This document shows positions 35,101 to 48,600 of a stretch of DNA of 64,000 bases, piece after piece. The notes under the pieces were generated by a model, which worked only from the letters and a program-made list of their open reading frames with translations, did not search any database and was not told the DNA's origin. Numbering within the stretch: position 1 is the stretch's first letter; each line of letters opens with the position of its first letter. This DNA comes from Limanda limanda (taxonomy: Eukaryota > Chordata > Actinopteri > Pleuronectiformes > Pleuronectidae): the NCBI RefSeq assembly GCF_963576545.1, contig NW_026870445.1:47359-111358 (forward strand). Reading direction: 5' to 3'. The position numbers and the translations under genes were made by a program.

Positions 35101-36857
35101 ATAACTTTTTTTGTGAAGGTCGGAGAGACTTGCAAGTAGGCTCTACCCCCACTAAATGGGGTAGCGCGCATCGATCGGTACCATCCTTGAGCTTCTCCGA
35201 CTTTCGGAAGGGTTAGGGTTAGGGTTAGGGATGAAAGCACATAGGAGAAAGAGATATTCTTGAATAACTTTTTTTGTGAAGGTCGGAGAGACTTGCAAGT
35301 AGGCTCTACCCCCACTAAATGGGGTAGCGCGCATCGATCGGTACCATCCTTGAGCTTCTCCGACTTTCGGAAGGGTTAGGGTTAGGGTTAGGGATGAAAG
35401 CACATAGGAGAAAGAAATATTCTTGAATAACTTTTTTTGTGAAGGTCGGAGAGACTTGGAAAGTGGTTGCATCTGGACTAATTTGGGTCCTGCGGATCGA
35501 TTGGTACCATCTCCGAGCTTGTACGACCTTCGGAAGAGGTCGACCGACGAAATTCCCCCAAATCTGAGGAGATATTCTTGAATAACTTTTTTTGTGAAGG
35601 TCGGAGAGACTTGCAAGTAGGCTCTACCCCCACTAAATGGGGTAGCACGCATCGATCGGTACCATCCTTGAGCTTCTCCGACTTTCGGAAGGGTTAGGGT
35701 TAGGGTTAGGGATGAAAGCACATAGGAGAAAGAGATATTCTTGAATAACTTTTTTTGTGAAGGTCGGAGAGACTTGCAAGTAGGCTCTAACCCCACTAAA
35801 TGGGGTAGCGCGCATCGATCGGTACCATCCTTGAGCTTCTCCGACTTTCGGAAGGGTTAGGGTTAGGGTTAGGGATGAAAGCACATAGGAGAAAGAGATA
35901 TTCTTGAATAACTTTTTTTGTGAAGGTCGGAGAGACTTGAAAAGTGGTTGCATCTGGACTAATTTGGGTCCTGCGGATCGATTGGTACCATCCCCGAGCT
36001 TGTACGACCTTCGGAAGAGGTCGACCGACGAAATTCCCCCAAATCTGAGGAGATATTCTTGAATAACTTTTTTTGTGAAGGTCGGAGAGACTTGCAAGTA
36101 GGCTCTACCCCCACTAAATGGGGTTGCGCGCATCGATCAGTACCATCCTTGAGCTTCTCCGACTTTCGGAAGGGTTAGGGTTAGGGTTAGGGATGAAAGC
36201 ACATAGGAGAAAGAGATATTCTTGAATAACTTTTTTTGTGAAGGTCGGAGAGACTTGCAAGTAGGCTCTACCCCCACTAAATGGGGTAGCGCGCATCGAT
36301 CGGTACCATCCTTGAGCTTCTCCGACTTTCGGAAGGGTTAGGGTTAGGGTTAGGGATGAAAGCACATAGGAGAAAGAGATATTCTTGAATAACTTTTTTT
36401 TGAAGGTCGGAGAGACTTGGAAAGTGGTTGCATCTGGACTAATTTGGGTCCTGCGGATCGATTGGTACCATCCCCGAGCTTGTACGACCTTCGGAAGAGG
36501 TCGACCGACGAAATTCCCCCAAATCTGAGGAGATATTCTTGAATAACTTTTTTTGTGAAGGTCGGAGAGACTTGCAAGTAGGCTCTACCCCCACTAAATG
36601 GGGTTGCGCGCATCGATCGGTACCATCCTTGAGCTTCTCCGACTTTCGGAAGGGTTAGGGTTAGGGTTAGGGATGAAAGCACATAGGAGAAAGAGATATT
36701 CTTGAATAACTTTTTTTGTGAAGGTCGGAGAGACTTGCAAGTAGGCTCTACCCCCACTAAATGGGGTAGCGCGCATCGATCGGTACTATCCTTGAGCTTC
36801 TCCGACTTTCGGAAGGGTTAGGGTTAGGGTTAGGGATGAAAGCACATAGGAGAAAGA
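29153..36857 (+). repeat. 7697-bp superunit, copy 2 (with 807-bp gain)
   Basis: From 29153 to 32690 it matches 21456-24993 at an offset of 7697 bp; for example the CCAATAAAT variant is at 22318 and 30015. From 33498 the offset is 8504 bp, as shown by the TATTCTAGAATA palindrome at 26588 and 35092. The difference equals B + four A (807 bp) starting at 32691. The match ends after the TACTATCC A at 36695; copy 1 continues with A A B A B whereas this copy switches to B A A. Confidence 0.93.
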
Positions 36858-37819
36858 GATATTCTTGAATAACTTTTTTTGTGAAGGTCGGAGAGACTTG
36901 GAAAGTGGTTGCATCTGGACTAATTTGGGTCCTGCGGATCGATTGGTACCATCCCCGAGCTTGTACGACCTTCGGAAGAGGTCGACCGACGAAATTCCCC
37001 CAAATCTGAGGAGATATTCTTGAATAACTTTTTTTGTGAAGGTCGGAGAGACTTGCAAGTAGGCTCTACCCCCACTAAATGGGGTTGCGCGCATCGATCG
37101 GTACCATCCTTGAGCTTCTCCGACTTTCGGAAGGGTTAGGGTTAGGGTTAGGGATGAAAGCACATAGGAGAAAGAGATATTCTTGAATAACTTTTTTTGT
37201 GAAGGTCGGAGAGACTTGCAAGTAGGCTCTACCCCCACTAAATGGGGTAGCGCGCATCGATCGGTACTATCCTTGAGCTTCTCCGACTTTCGGAAGGGTT
37301 AGGGTTAGGGTTAGGGATGAAAGCACATAGGAGAAAGAGATATTCTTGAATAACTTTTTTTGTGAAGGTCGGAGAGACTTGGAAAGTGGTTGCATCTGGA
37401 CTAATTTGGGTCCTGCGGATCGATTGGTACCATCCCCGAGCTTGTACGACCTTCGGAAGAGGTCGACCGACGAAATTCCCCCAAATCTGAGGAGATATTC
37501 TTGAATAACTTTTTTTGTGAAGGTCGGAGAGACTTGCAAGTAGGCTCTACCCCCACTAAATGGGGTTGCGCGCATCGATCAGTACCATCTTTGAGCTTCT
37601 CCGACTTTCGGAAGGGTTAGGGTTAGGGTTAGGGATGAAAGCACATAGGAGAAAGAGATATTCTTGAATAACTTTTTTTGTGAAGGTCGGAGAGACTTGC
37701 AAGTAGGCTCTACCCCCACTAAATGGGGTAGCGCGCATCGATCGGTACCATCCTTGAGCTTCTCCGACTTTCGGAAGGGTTAGGGTTAGGGTTAGGGATG
37801 AAAGCACATAGGAGAAAGA
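36858..37819 (+). repeat. Two BAA units (2 x 481 bp) joining superunit and next repeat
   Basis: Starts are 36858 (B), 37013 (A), 37176 (A, TACTATCC), 37339 (B), 37494 (A, ATCTTT) and 37657 (A). The first three repeat the kind of unit seen at 23227-23706. The second three match 41654-42134 at an offset of 4315 bp. Confidence 0.85.
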
Positions 37820-40800
37820 GATATTCTTGAATAACTTTTTTTTGAAGGTCGGAGAGACTTGGAAAGTGGTTGCATCTGGACTAATTTGGGTCCTGCGGAT
37901 CGATTGGTACCATCCCCGAGCTTGTACGACCTTCGGAAGAGGTCGACCGACGAAATTCCCCCAAATCTGAGGAGATATTCTTGAATAACTTTTTTTGTGA
38001 AGGTCGGAGAGACTTGCAAGTAGGCTCTACCCCCACTAAATGGGGTTGCGCGCATCGATCGGTACCATCCTTGAGCTTCTCCGACTTTCGGAAGGGTTAG
38101 GGTTAGGGTTAGGGATGAAAGCACATAGGAGAAAGAGATATTCTTGAATAACTTTTTTTGTGAAGGTCGGAGAGACTTGCAAGTAGGCTCTACCCCCACT
38201 AAATGGGGTAGCGCGCATCGATCGGTACCATCCTTGAGCTTCTCCGACTTTCGGAAGGGTTAGGGTTAGGGTTAGGGATGAAAGCACATAGGAGAAAGAG
38301 ATATTCTTGAATAACTTTTTTTTGAAGGTCGGAGAGACTTGGAAAGTGGTTGCATCTGGACTAATTTGGGTCCTGCGGATCGATTGGTACCATCCCCGAG
38401 CTTGTACGACCTTCGGAAGAGGTCGACCGACGAAATTCCCCCAAATCTGAGGAGATATTCTTGAATAACTTTTTTTGTGAAGGTCGGAGAGACTTGCAAG
38501 TAGGCTCTACCCCCACTAAATGGGGTAGCGCGCATCGATCGGTACCATCCTTGAGCTTTTCCGACTTTCGGAAGGGTTAGGGTTAGGGTTAGGGATGAAA
38601 GCACATAGGAGAAAGAGATATTCTTGAATAACTTTTTTTGTGAAGGTCGGAGAGACTTGCAAGTAGGCTCTACCCCCACTAAATGGGGTAGCGCGCATCG
38701 ATCGGTACCATCCTTGAGCTTCTCCGACTTTCGGAAGGGTTAGGGTTAGGGTTAGGGATGAAAGCACATAGGAGAAAGAGATATTCTTGAATTACTTTTT
38801 TTGTGAAGGTCGGAGAGACTTGAAAAGTGGTTGCATCTGGACTAATTTGGGTCCTGCGGATCGATTGGTACCATCCCCGAGCTTGTACGACCTTCGGAAG
38901 AGGTCGACCGACGAAATTCCCCCAAATCTGAGGAGATATTCTTGAATAACTTTTTTTGTGAAGGTCGGAGAGACTTGCAAGTAGGCTCTACCCCCACTAA
39001 ATGGGGTTGCGCGCATCGATCAGTACCATCCTTGAGCTTCTCCGACTTTCGGAAGGGTTAGGGTTAGGGTTAGGGATGAAAGCACATAGGAGAAAGAGAT
39101 ATTCTTGAATAACTTTTTTTGTGAAGGTCGGAGAGACTTGGAAAGTGGTTGCATCTGGACTAATTTGGGTCCTGCGGATCGATTGGTACCATCCCCGAGC
39201 TTGTACGACCTTCGGAAGAGGTCGACCGACGAAATTCCCCCAAATCTGAGGAGATATTCTTGAATAACTTTTTTTGTGAAGGTCGGAGAGACTTGCAAGT
39301 AGGCTCTACCCCCACTAAATGGGGTTGCGCGCATCGATCAGTACCATCCTTGAGCTTCTCCGACTTTCGGAAGGGTTAGGGTTAGGGTTAGGGATGAAAG
39401 CACATAGGAGAAAGAGATATTCTTGAATAACTTTTTTTGTGAAGGTCGGAGAGACTTGGAAAGTGGTTGCATCTGGACTAATTTGGGTCCTGCGGATCGA
39501 TTGGTACCATCCCCGAGCTTGTACGACCTTCGGAAGAGGTCGACCGACGAAATTCCCCCAAATCTGAGGAGATATTCTTGAATAACTTTTTTTGTGAAGG
39601 TCGGAGAGACTTGCAAGTAGGCTCTACCCCCACTAAATGGGGTTGCGCGCATCGATCAGTACCATCCTTGAGCTTCTCCGACTTTCGGAAGGGTTAGGGT
39701 TAGGGTTAGGGATGAAAGCACATAGGAGAAAGAGATATTCTTGAATAACTTTTTTTGTGAAGGTCGGAGAGACTTGCAAGTAGGCTCTACCCCCACTAAA
39801 TGGGGTAGCGCGCATCGATCGGTACCATCCTTGAGCTTCTCCGACTTTCGGAAGGGTTAGGGTTAGGGTTAGGGATGAAAGCACATAGGAGAAAGAGATA
39901 TTCTTGAATAACTTTTTTTGTGAAGGTCGGAGAGACTTGCAAGTAGGCTCTACCCCCACTAAATGGGGTAGCGCGCATCGATCGGTACCATCCTTGAGCT
40001 TCTCCGACTTTCGGAAGGGTTAGGGTTAGGGATGAAAGCACATAGGAGAAAGAGATATTCTTGAATAACTTTTTTTGTGAAGGTCGGAGAGACTTGCAAG
40101 TAGGCTCTACCCCCACTAAATGGGGTAGCGCGCATCGATCGGTACCATCCTTGAGCTTCTCCGACTTTCGGAAGGGTTAGGGTTAGGGTTAGGGATGAAA
40201 GCACATAGGAGAAAGAGATATTCTTGAATAACTTTTTTTGTGAAGGTCGGAGAGACTTGGAAAGTGGTTGCATCTGGACTAATTTGGGTCCTGCGGATCG
40301 ATTGGTACCATCCCCGAGCTTGTACGACCTTCGGAAGAGGTCGACCGACGAAATTCCCCCAAATCTGAGGAGATATTCTTGAATAACTTTTTTTGTGAAG
40401 GTCGGAGAGACTTGCAAGTAGGCTCTACCCCCACTAAATGGGGTTGCGCGCATCGATCGGTACCATCTTTGAGCTTCTCCGACTTTCGGAAGGGTTAGGG
40501 TTAGGGTTAGGGATGAAAGCACATAGGAGAAAGAGATATTCTTGAATAACTTTTTTTGTGAAGGTCGGAGAGACTTGCAAGTAGGCTCTACCCCCACTAA
40601 ATGGGGTAGCGCGCATCGATCGGTACCATCCTTGAGCTTCTCCGACTTTCGGAAGGGTTAGGGTTAGGGTTAGGGATGAAAGCACATAGGAGAAAGAGAT
40701 ATTCTTGAATAACTTTTTTTGTGAAGGTCGGAGAGACTTGGAAAGTGGTTGCATCTGGACTAATTTGGGTCCTGCAGATCGATTGGTACCATCCCCGAGC

Positions 40801-42134
40801 TTGTACGACCTTCGGAAGAGGTCGACCGACGAAATTCCCCCAAATCTGAGGAGATATTCTTGAATAACTTTTTTTGTGAAGGTCGGAGAGACTTGCAAGT
40901 AGGCTCTACCCCCACTAAATGGGGTTGCGCGCATCGATCAGTACCATCCTTGAGCTTCTCCGACTTTCGGAAGGGTTAGGGTTAGGGATGAAAGCACATA
41001 GGAGAAAGAGATATTCTTGAATAACTTTTTTTGTGAAGGTCGGAGAGACTTGGAAAGTGGTTGCATCTGGACTAATTTGGGTCCTGCGGATCGATTGGTA
41101 CCATCCCCGAGCTTGTACGACCTTCGGAAGAGGTCGACCGACGAAATTCCCCCAAATCTGAGGAGATATTCTTGAATAACTTTTTTTGTGAAGGTCGGAG
41201 AGACTTGCAAGTAGGCTCTACCCCCACTAAATGGGGTTGCGCGCATCGATCAGTACCATCCTTGAGCTTCTCCGACTTTCGGAAGGGTTAGGGTTAGGGT
41301 TAGGGATGAAAGCACATAGGAGAAAGAGATATTCTTGAATAACTTTTTTTGTGAAGGTCGGAGAGACTTGCAAGTAGGCTCTACCCCCACTAAATGGGGT
41401 AGCGCGCATCGATCGGTACCATCCTTGAGCTTCTCCGACTTTCGGAAGGGTTAGGGTTAGGGTTAGGGATGAAAGCACATAGGAGAAAGAGATATTCTTG
41501 AATAACTTTTTTTGTGAAGGTCGGAGAGACTTGCAAGTAGGCTCTACCCCCACTAAATGGGGTAGCGCGCATCGATCGGTACCATCCTTGAGCTTCTCCG
41601 ACTTTCGGAAGGGCTAGGGTTAGGGTTAGGGATGAAAGCACATAGGAGAAAGAGATATTCTTGAATAACTTTTTTTGTGAAGGTCGGAGAGACTTGGAAA
41701 GTGGTTGCATCTGGACTAATTTGGGTCCTGCGGATCGATTGGTACCATCCCCGAGCTTGTACGACCTTCGGAAGAGGTCGACCGACGAAATTCCCCCAAA
41801 TCTGAGGAGATATTCTTGAATAACTTTTTTTGTGAAGGTCGGAGAGACTTGCAAGTAGGCTCTACCCCCACTAAATGGGGTTGCGCGCATCGATCAGTAC
41901 CATCTTTGAGCTTCTCCGACTTTCGGAAGGGTTAGGGTTAGGGTTAGGGATGAAAGCACATAGGAGAAAGAGATATTCTTGAATAACTTTTTTTGTGAAG
42001 GTCGGAGAGACTTGCAAGTAGGCTCTACCCCCACTAAATGGGGTAGCGCGCATCGATCGGTACCATCCTTGAGCTTCTCCGACTTTCGGAAGGGTTAGGG
42101 TTAGGGTTAGGGATGAAAGCACATAGGAGAAAGA
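37820..42134 (+). repeat. 4.3-kb higher-order repeat, copy 1
   Basis: Monomer order is B8 A A B8 A A Ba A B A B A A A2 A B A A B A2 B A A A B A A. Starts are 37820, 37974, 38137, 38300, 38454, 38617, 38780, 38935, 39098, 39253, 39416, 39571, 39734, 39897, 40054, 40217, 40372, 40535, 40698, 40853, 41010, 41165, 41328, 41491, 41654, 41809, 41972. Markers are GCTTTTCCG (38557), the CTAGGG substitution in the telomeric block (41614) and a private TTGAATTAC (38788). Confidence 0.92.
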
Positions 42135-45100
42135 GATATTCTTGAATAACTTTTTTTTGAAGGTCGGAGAGACTTGGAAAGTGGTTGCATCTGGACTAAT
42201 TTGGGTCCTGCGGATCGATTGGTACCATCCCCGAGCTTGTACGACCTTCGGAAGAGGTCGACCGACGAAATTCCCCCAAATCTGAGGAGATATTCTTGAA
42301 TAACTTTTTTTGTGAAGGTCGGAGAGACTTGCAAGTAGGCTCTACCCCCACTAAATGGGGTTGCGCGCATCGATCGGTACCATCCTTGAGCTTCTCCGAC
42401 TTTCGGAAGGGTTAGGGTTAGGGTTAGGGATGAAAGCACATAGGAGAAAGAGATATTCTTGAATAACTTTTTTTGTGAAGGTCGGAGAGACTTGCAAGTA
42501 GGCTCTACCCCCACTAAATGGGGTAGCGCGCATCGATCGGTACCATCCTTGAGCTTCTCCGACTTTCGGAAGGGTTAGGGTTAGGGTTAGGGATGAAAGC
42601 ACATAGGAGAAAGAGATATTCTTGAATAACTTTTTTTTGAAGGTCGGAGAGACTTGGAAAGTGGTTGCATCTGGACTAATTTGGGTCCTGCGGATCGATT
42701 GGTACCATCCCCGAGCTTGTACGACCTTCGGAAGAGGTCGACCGACGAAATTCCCCCAAATCTGAGGAGATATTCTTGAATAACTTTTTTTGTGAAGGTC
42801 GGAGAGACTTGCAAGTAGGCTCTACCCCCACTAAATGGGGTAGCGCGCATCGATCGGTACCATCCTTGAGCTTTTCCGACTTTCGGAAGGGTTAGGGTTA
42901 GGGTTAGGGATGAAAGCACATAGGAGAAAGAGATATTCTTGAATAACTTTTTTTGTGAAGGTCGGAGAGACTTGCAAGTAGGCTCTACCCCCACTAAATG
43001 GGGTAGCGCGCATCGATCGGTACCATCCTTGAGCTTCTCCGACTTTCGGAAGGGTTAGGGTTAGGGTTAGGGATGAAAGCACATAGGAGAAAGAGATATT
43101 CTTGAATAACTTTTTTTGTGAAGGTCGGAGAGACTTGAAAAGTGGTTGCATCTGGACTAATTTGGGTCCTGCGGATCGATTGGTACCATCCCCGAGCTTG
43201 TACGACCTTCGGAAGAGGTCGACCGACGAAATTCCCCCAAATCTGAGGAGATATTCTTGAATAACTTTTTTTGTGAAGGTCGGAGAGACTTGCAAGTAGG
43301 CTCTACCCCCACTAAATGGGGTTGCGCGCATCGATCAGTACCATCCTTGAGCTTCTCCGACTTTCGGAAGGGTTAGGGTTAGGGTTAGGGATGAAAGCAC
43401 ATAGGAGAAAGAGATATTCTTGAATAACTTTTTTTGTGAAGGTCGGAGAGACTTGGAAAGTGGTTGCATCTGGACTAATTTGGGTCCTGCGGATCGATTG
43501 GTACCATCCCCGAGCTTGTACGACCTTCGGAAGAGGTCGACCGACGAAATTCCCCCAAATCTGAGGAGATATTCTTGAATAACTTTTTTTGTGAAGGTCG
43601 GAGAGACTTGCAAGTAGGCTCTACCCCCACTAAATGGGGTTGCGCGCATCGATCAGTACCATCCTTGAGCTTCTCCGACTTTCGGAAGGGTTAGGGTTAG
43701 GGTTAGGGATGAAAGCACATAGGAGAAAGAGATATTCTTGAATAACTTTTTTTGTGAAGGTCGGAGAGACTTGCAAGTAGGCTCTACCCCCACTAAATGG
43801 GGTAGCGCGCATCGATCGGTACCATCCTTGAGCTTCTCCGACTTTCGGAAGGGTTAGGGTTAGGGTTAGGGATGAAAGCACATAGGAGAAAGAGATATTC
43901 TTGAATAACTTTTTTTGTGAAGGTCGGAGAGACTTGCAAGTAGGCTCTACCCCCACTAAATGGGGTAGCGCGCATCGATCGGTACCATCCTTGAGCTTCT
44001 CCGACTTTCGGAAGGGTTAGGGTTAGGGATGAAAGCACATAGGAGAAAGAGATATTCTTGAATAACTTTTTTTGTGAAGGTCGGAGAGACTTGCAAGTAG
44101 GCTCTACCCCCACTAAATGGGGTAGCGCGCATCGATCGGTACCATCCTTGAGCTTCTCCGACTTTCGGAAGGGTTAGGGTTAGGGTTAGGGATGAAAGCA
44201 CATAGGAGAAAGAGATATTCTTGAATAACTTTTTTTGTGAAGGTCGGAGAGACTTGGAAAGTGGTTGCATCTGGACTAATTTGGGTCCTGCGGATCGATT
44301 GGTACCATCCCCGAGCTTGTACGACCTTCGGAAGAGGTCGACCGACGAAATTCCCCCAAATCTGAGGAGATATTCTTGAATAACTTTTTTTGTGAAGGTC
44401 GGAGAGACTTGCAAGTAGGCTCTACCCCCACTAAATGGGGTTGCGCGCATCGATCGGTACCATCTTTGAGCTTCTCCGACTTTCGGAAGGGTTAGGGTTA
44501 GGGTTAGGGATGAAAGCACATAGGAGAAAGAGATATTCTTGAATAACTTTTTTTGTGAAGGTCGGAGAGACTTGCAAGTAGGCTCTACCCCCACTAAATG
44601 GGGTAGCGCGCATCGATCGGTACCATCCTTGAGCTTCTCCGACTTTCGGAAGGGTTAGGGTTAGGGTTAGGGATGAAAGCACATAGGAGAAAGAGATATT
44701 CTTGAATAACTTTTTTTGTGAAGGTCGGAGAGACTTGGAAAGTGGTTGCATCTGGACTAATTTGGGTCCTGCAGATCGATTGGTACCATCCCCGAGCTTG
44801 TACGACCTTCGGAAGAGGTCGACCGACGAAATTCCCCCAAATCTGAGGAGATATTCTTGAATAACTTTTTTTGTGAAGGTCGGAGAGACTTGCAAGTAGG
44901 CTCTACCCCCACTAAATGGGGTTGCGCGCATCGATCAGTACCATCCTTGAGCTTCTCCGACTTTCGGAAGGGTTAGGGTTAGGGATGAAAGCACATAGGA
45001 GAAAGAGATATTCTTGAATAACTTTTTTTGTGAAGGTCGGAGAGACTTGGAAAGTGGTTGCATCTGGACTAATTTGGGTCCTGCGGATCGATTGGTACCA

Positions 45101-45650
45101 TCCCCGAGCTTGTACGACCTTCGGAAGAGGTCGACCGACGAAATTCCCCCAAATCTGAGGAGATATTCTTGAATAACTTTTTTTGTGAAGGTCGGAGAGA
45201 CTTGCAAGTAGGCTCTACCCCCACTAAATGGGGTTGCGCGCATCGATCAGTACCATCCTTGAGCTTCTCCGACTTTCGGAAGGGTTAGGGTTAGGGTTAG
45301 GGATGAAAGCACATAGGAGAAAGAGATATTCTTGAATAACTTTTTTTGTGAAGGTCGGAGAGACTTGCAAGTAGGCTCTACCCCCACTAAATGGGGTAGC
45401 GCGCATCGATCGGTACCATCCTTGAGCTTCTCCGACTTTCGGAAGGGTTAGGGTTAGGGTTAGGAATGAAAGCACATAGGAGAAAGAGATATTCTTGAAT
45501 AACTTTTTTTGTGAAGGTCGGAGAGACTTGCAAGTAGGCTCTACCCCCACTAAATGGGGTAGCGCGCATCGATCGGTACCATCCTTGAGCTTCTCCGACT
45601 TTCGGAAGGGCTAGGGTTAGGGTTAGGGATGAAAGCACATAGGAGAAAGA
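42135..45650 (+). repeat. 4.3-kb higher-order repeat, copy 2 (one AB dimer shorter)
   Basis: It repeats copy 1 at an offset of 4315 bp up to 43567, then at 3997 bp, because one A+B dimer (318 bp) is missing. The CTAGGG marker at 41614 returns at 45611. The A at 45325 has a private change that turns the last TTAGGG into TTAGGA. After the CTAGGG monomer this copy diverges and continues with GCGCACATC-type A monomers. Confidence 0.92.
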
Positions 45651-48600
45651 GATATTCTTGAATAACTTTTTTTGTGAAGGTCGGAGAGACTTGCAAGTAG
45701 GCTCTACCCCCACTAAATGGGGTAGCGCACATCGATCGGTACCATCCTTGAGCTTCTCCGACTTTCGGAAGGGTTAGGGTTAGGGTTAGGGATGAAAGCA
45801 CATAGGAGAAAGAGATATTCTTGAATAACTTTTTTTGTGAAGGTCGGAGAGACTTGGAAAGTGGTTGCATCTGGACTAATTTGGGTCCTGCGGATCGATT
45901 GGTACCATCCCCGAGCTTGTACGACCTTCGGAAGAGGTCGACCGACGAAATTCCCCCAAATCTGAGGAGATATTCTTGAATAACTTTTTTTGTGAAGGTC
46001 GGAGAGACTTGCAAGTAGGCTCTACCCCCACTAAATGGGGTAGCGCGCATCGATCGGTACCATCCTTGAGCTTCTCCGACTTTCGGAAGGGTTAGGGTTA
46101 GGGTTAGGGATGAAAGCACATAGGAGAAAGAGATATTCTTGAATAACTTTTTTTGTGAAGGTCGGAGAGACTTGGAAAGTGGTTGCATCTGGACTAATTT
46201 GGGTCCTGCGGATCGATTGGTACCATCCCCGAGCTTGTACGACCTTCGGAAGAGGTCGACCGACGAAATTCCCCCAAATCTGAGGAGATATTCTTGAATA
46301 ACTTTTTTTGTGAAGGTCGGAGAGACTTGCAAGTAGGCTCTACCCCCACTAAATGGGGTTGCGCGCATCGATCAGTACCATCCTTGAGCTTCTCCGACTT
46401 TCGGAAGGGTTAGGGTTAGGGTTAGGGATGAAAGCACATAGGAGAAAGAGATATTCTTGAATAACTTTTTTTTTGAAGGTCGGAGAGACTTGCAAGTAGG
46501 CTCTACCCCCACTAAATGGGGTAGCGCGCATCGATCGGTACCATCTTTGAGCTTCTCCGACTTTCGGAAGGGTTAGGGTTAGGGTTAGGGATGAAAGCAC
46601 ATAGGAGAAAGAGATATTCTTGAATAACTTTTTTTGTGAAGGTCGGAGAGACTTGCAAGTAGGCTCTACCCCCACTAAATGGGGTAGCACGCATCGATCG
46701 GTACCATCCTTGAGCTTCTCCGACTTTCGGAAGGGTTAGGGTTAGGGTTAGGGATGAAAGCACATAGGAGAAAGAAATATTCTTGAATAACTTTTTTTGT
46801 GAAGGTCGGAGAGACTTGGAAAGTGGTTGCATCTGGACTAATTTGGGTCCTGCGGATCGATTGGTACCATCCCCGAGCTTGTACGACCTTCGGAAGAGGT
46901 CGACCGACGAAATTCCCCCAAATCTGAGGAGATATTCTTGAATAACTTTTTTTGTGAAGGTCGGAGAGACTTGCAAGTAGGCTCTACCCCCACTAAATGG
47001 GGTAGCGCGCATCGATCGGTACCATCCTTGAGCTTCTCCGACTTTCGGAAGGGTTAGGGTTAGGGATGAAAGCACATAGGAGAAAGAAATATTCTTGAAT
47101 AACTTTTTTTGTGAAGGTCGGAGAGACTTGCAAGTAGGCTCTACCCCCACTAAATGGGGTAGCGCGCATCGATCGGTACCATCCTTGAGCTTCTCCGACT
47201 TTCGGAAGGGTTAGGGTTAGGGTTAGGGATGAAAGCACATAGGAGAAAGAGATATTCTTGAATAACTTTTTTTGTGAAGGTCGGAGAGACTTGGAAAGTG
47301 GTTGCATTTGGACTAATTTGGGTCCTGCAGATCGATTGGTACCATCCCCGAGCTTGTACGACCTTCGGAAGAGGTCGACCGACGAAATTCCCCCAAATCT
47401 GAGGAGATATTCTAGAATAACTTTTTTTGTGAAGGTCGGAGAGACTTGCAAGTAGGCTCTACCCCCACTAAATGGGGTAGCGCGCATCGATCGGTACCAT
47501 CCTTGAGCTTCTCCGACTTTCGGAAGGGTTAGGGTTAGGGATGAAAGCACATAGGAGAAAGAGATATTCTTGAATAACTTTTTTTGTGAAGGTCGGAGAG
47601 ACTTGCAAGTAGGCTCTACCCCCACTAAATGGGGTAGCGCGCATCGATCGGTACCATCCTTGAGCTTCTCCGACTTTCGGAAGGGTTAGGGTTAGGGTTA
47701 GGGATGAAAGCACATAGGAGAAAGAAATATTCTTGAATAACTTTTTTTGTGAAGGTCGGAGAGACTTGGAAAGTGGTTGCATCTGGACTAATTTGGGTCC
47801 TGCGGATCGATTGGTACCATCTCCGAGCTTGTACGACCTTCGGAAGAGGTCGACCGACGAAATTCCCCCAAATCTGAGGAGATATTCTTGAATAACTTTT
47901 TTTGTGAAGGTCGGAGAGACTTGCAAGTAGGCTCTACCCCCACTAAATGGGGTAGCGCGCATCGATCGGTACCATCCTTGAGCTTTTCCGACTTTCGGAA
48001 GGGTTAGGGTTAGGGTTAGGGATGAAAGCACATAGGAGAAAGAGATATTCTTGAATAACTTTTTTTGTGAAGGTCGGAGAGACTTGCAAGTAGGCTCTAC
48101 CCCCACTAAATGGGGTAGCGCGCATCGATCGGTACCATCCTTGAGCTTCTCCGACTTTCGGAAGGGTTAGGGTTAGGGTTAGGGATGAAAGCACATAGGA
48201 GAAAGAGATATTCTTGAATAACTTTTTTTGTGAAGGTCGGAGAGACTTGAAAAGTGGTTGCATCTGGACTAATTTGGGTCCTGCGGATCGATTGGTACCA
48301 TCCCCGAGCTTGTACGACCTTCGGAAGAGGTCGACCGACGAAATTCCCCCAAATCTGAGGAGATATTCTTGAATAACTTTTTTTGTGAAGGTCGGAGAGA
48401 CTTGCAAGTAGGCTCTACCCCCACTAAATGGGGTTGCGCGCATCGATCAGTACCATCCTTGAGCTTCTCCGACTTTCGGAAGGGTTAGGGTTAGGGTTAG
48501 GGATGAAAGCACATAGGAGAAAGAGATATTCTTGAATAACTTTTTTTGTGAAGGTCGGAGAGACTTGCAAGTAGGCTCTACCCCCACTAAATGGGGTAGC

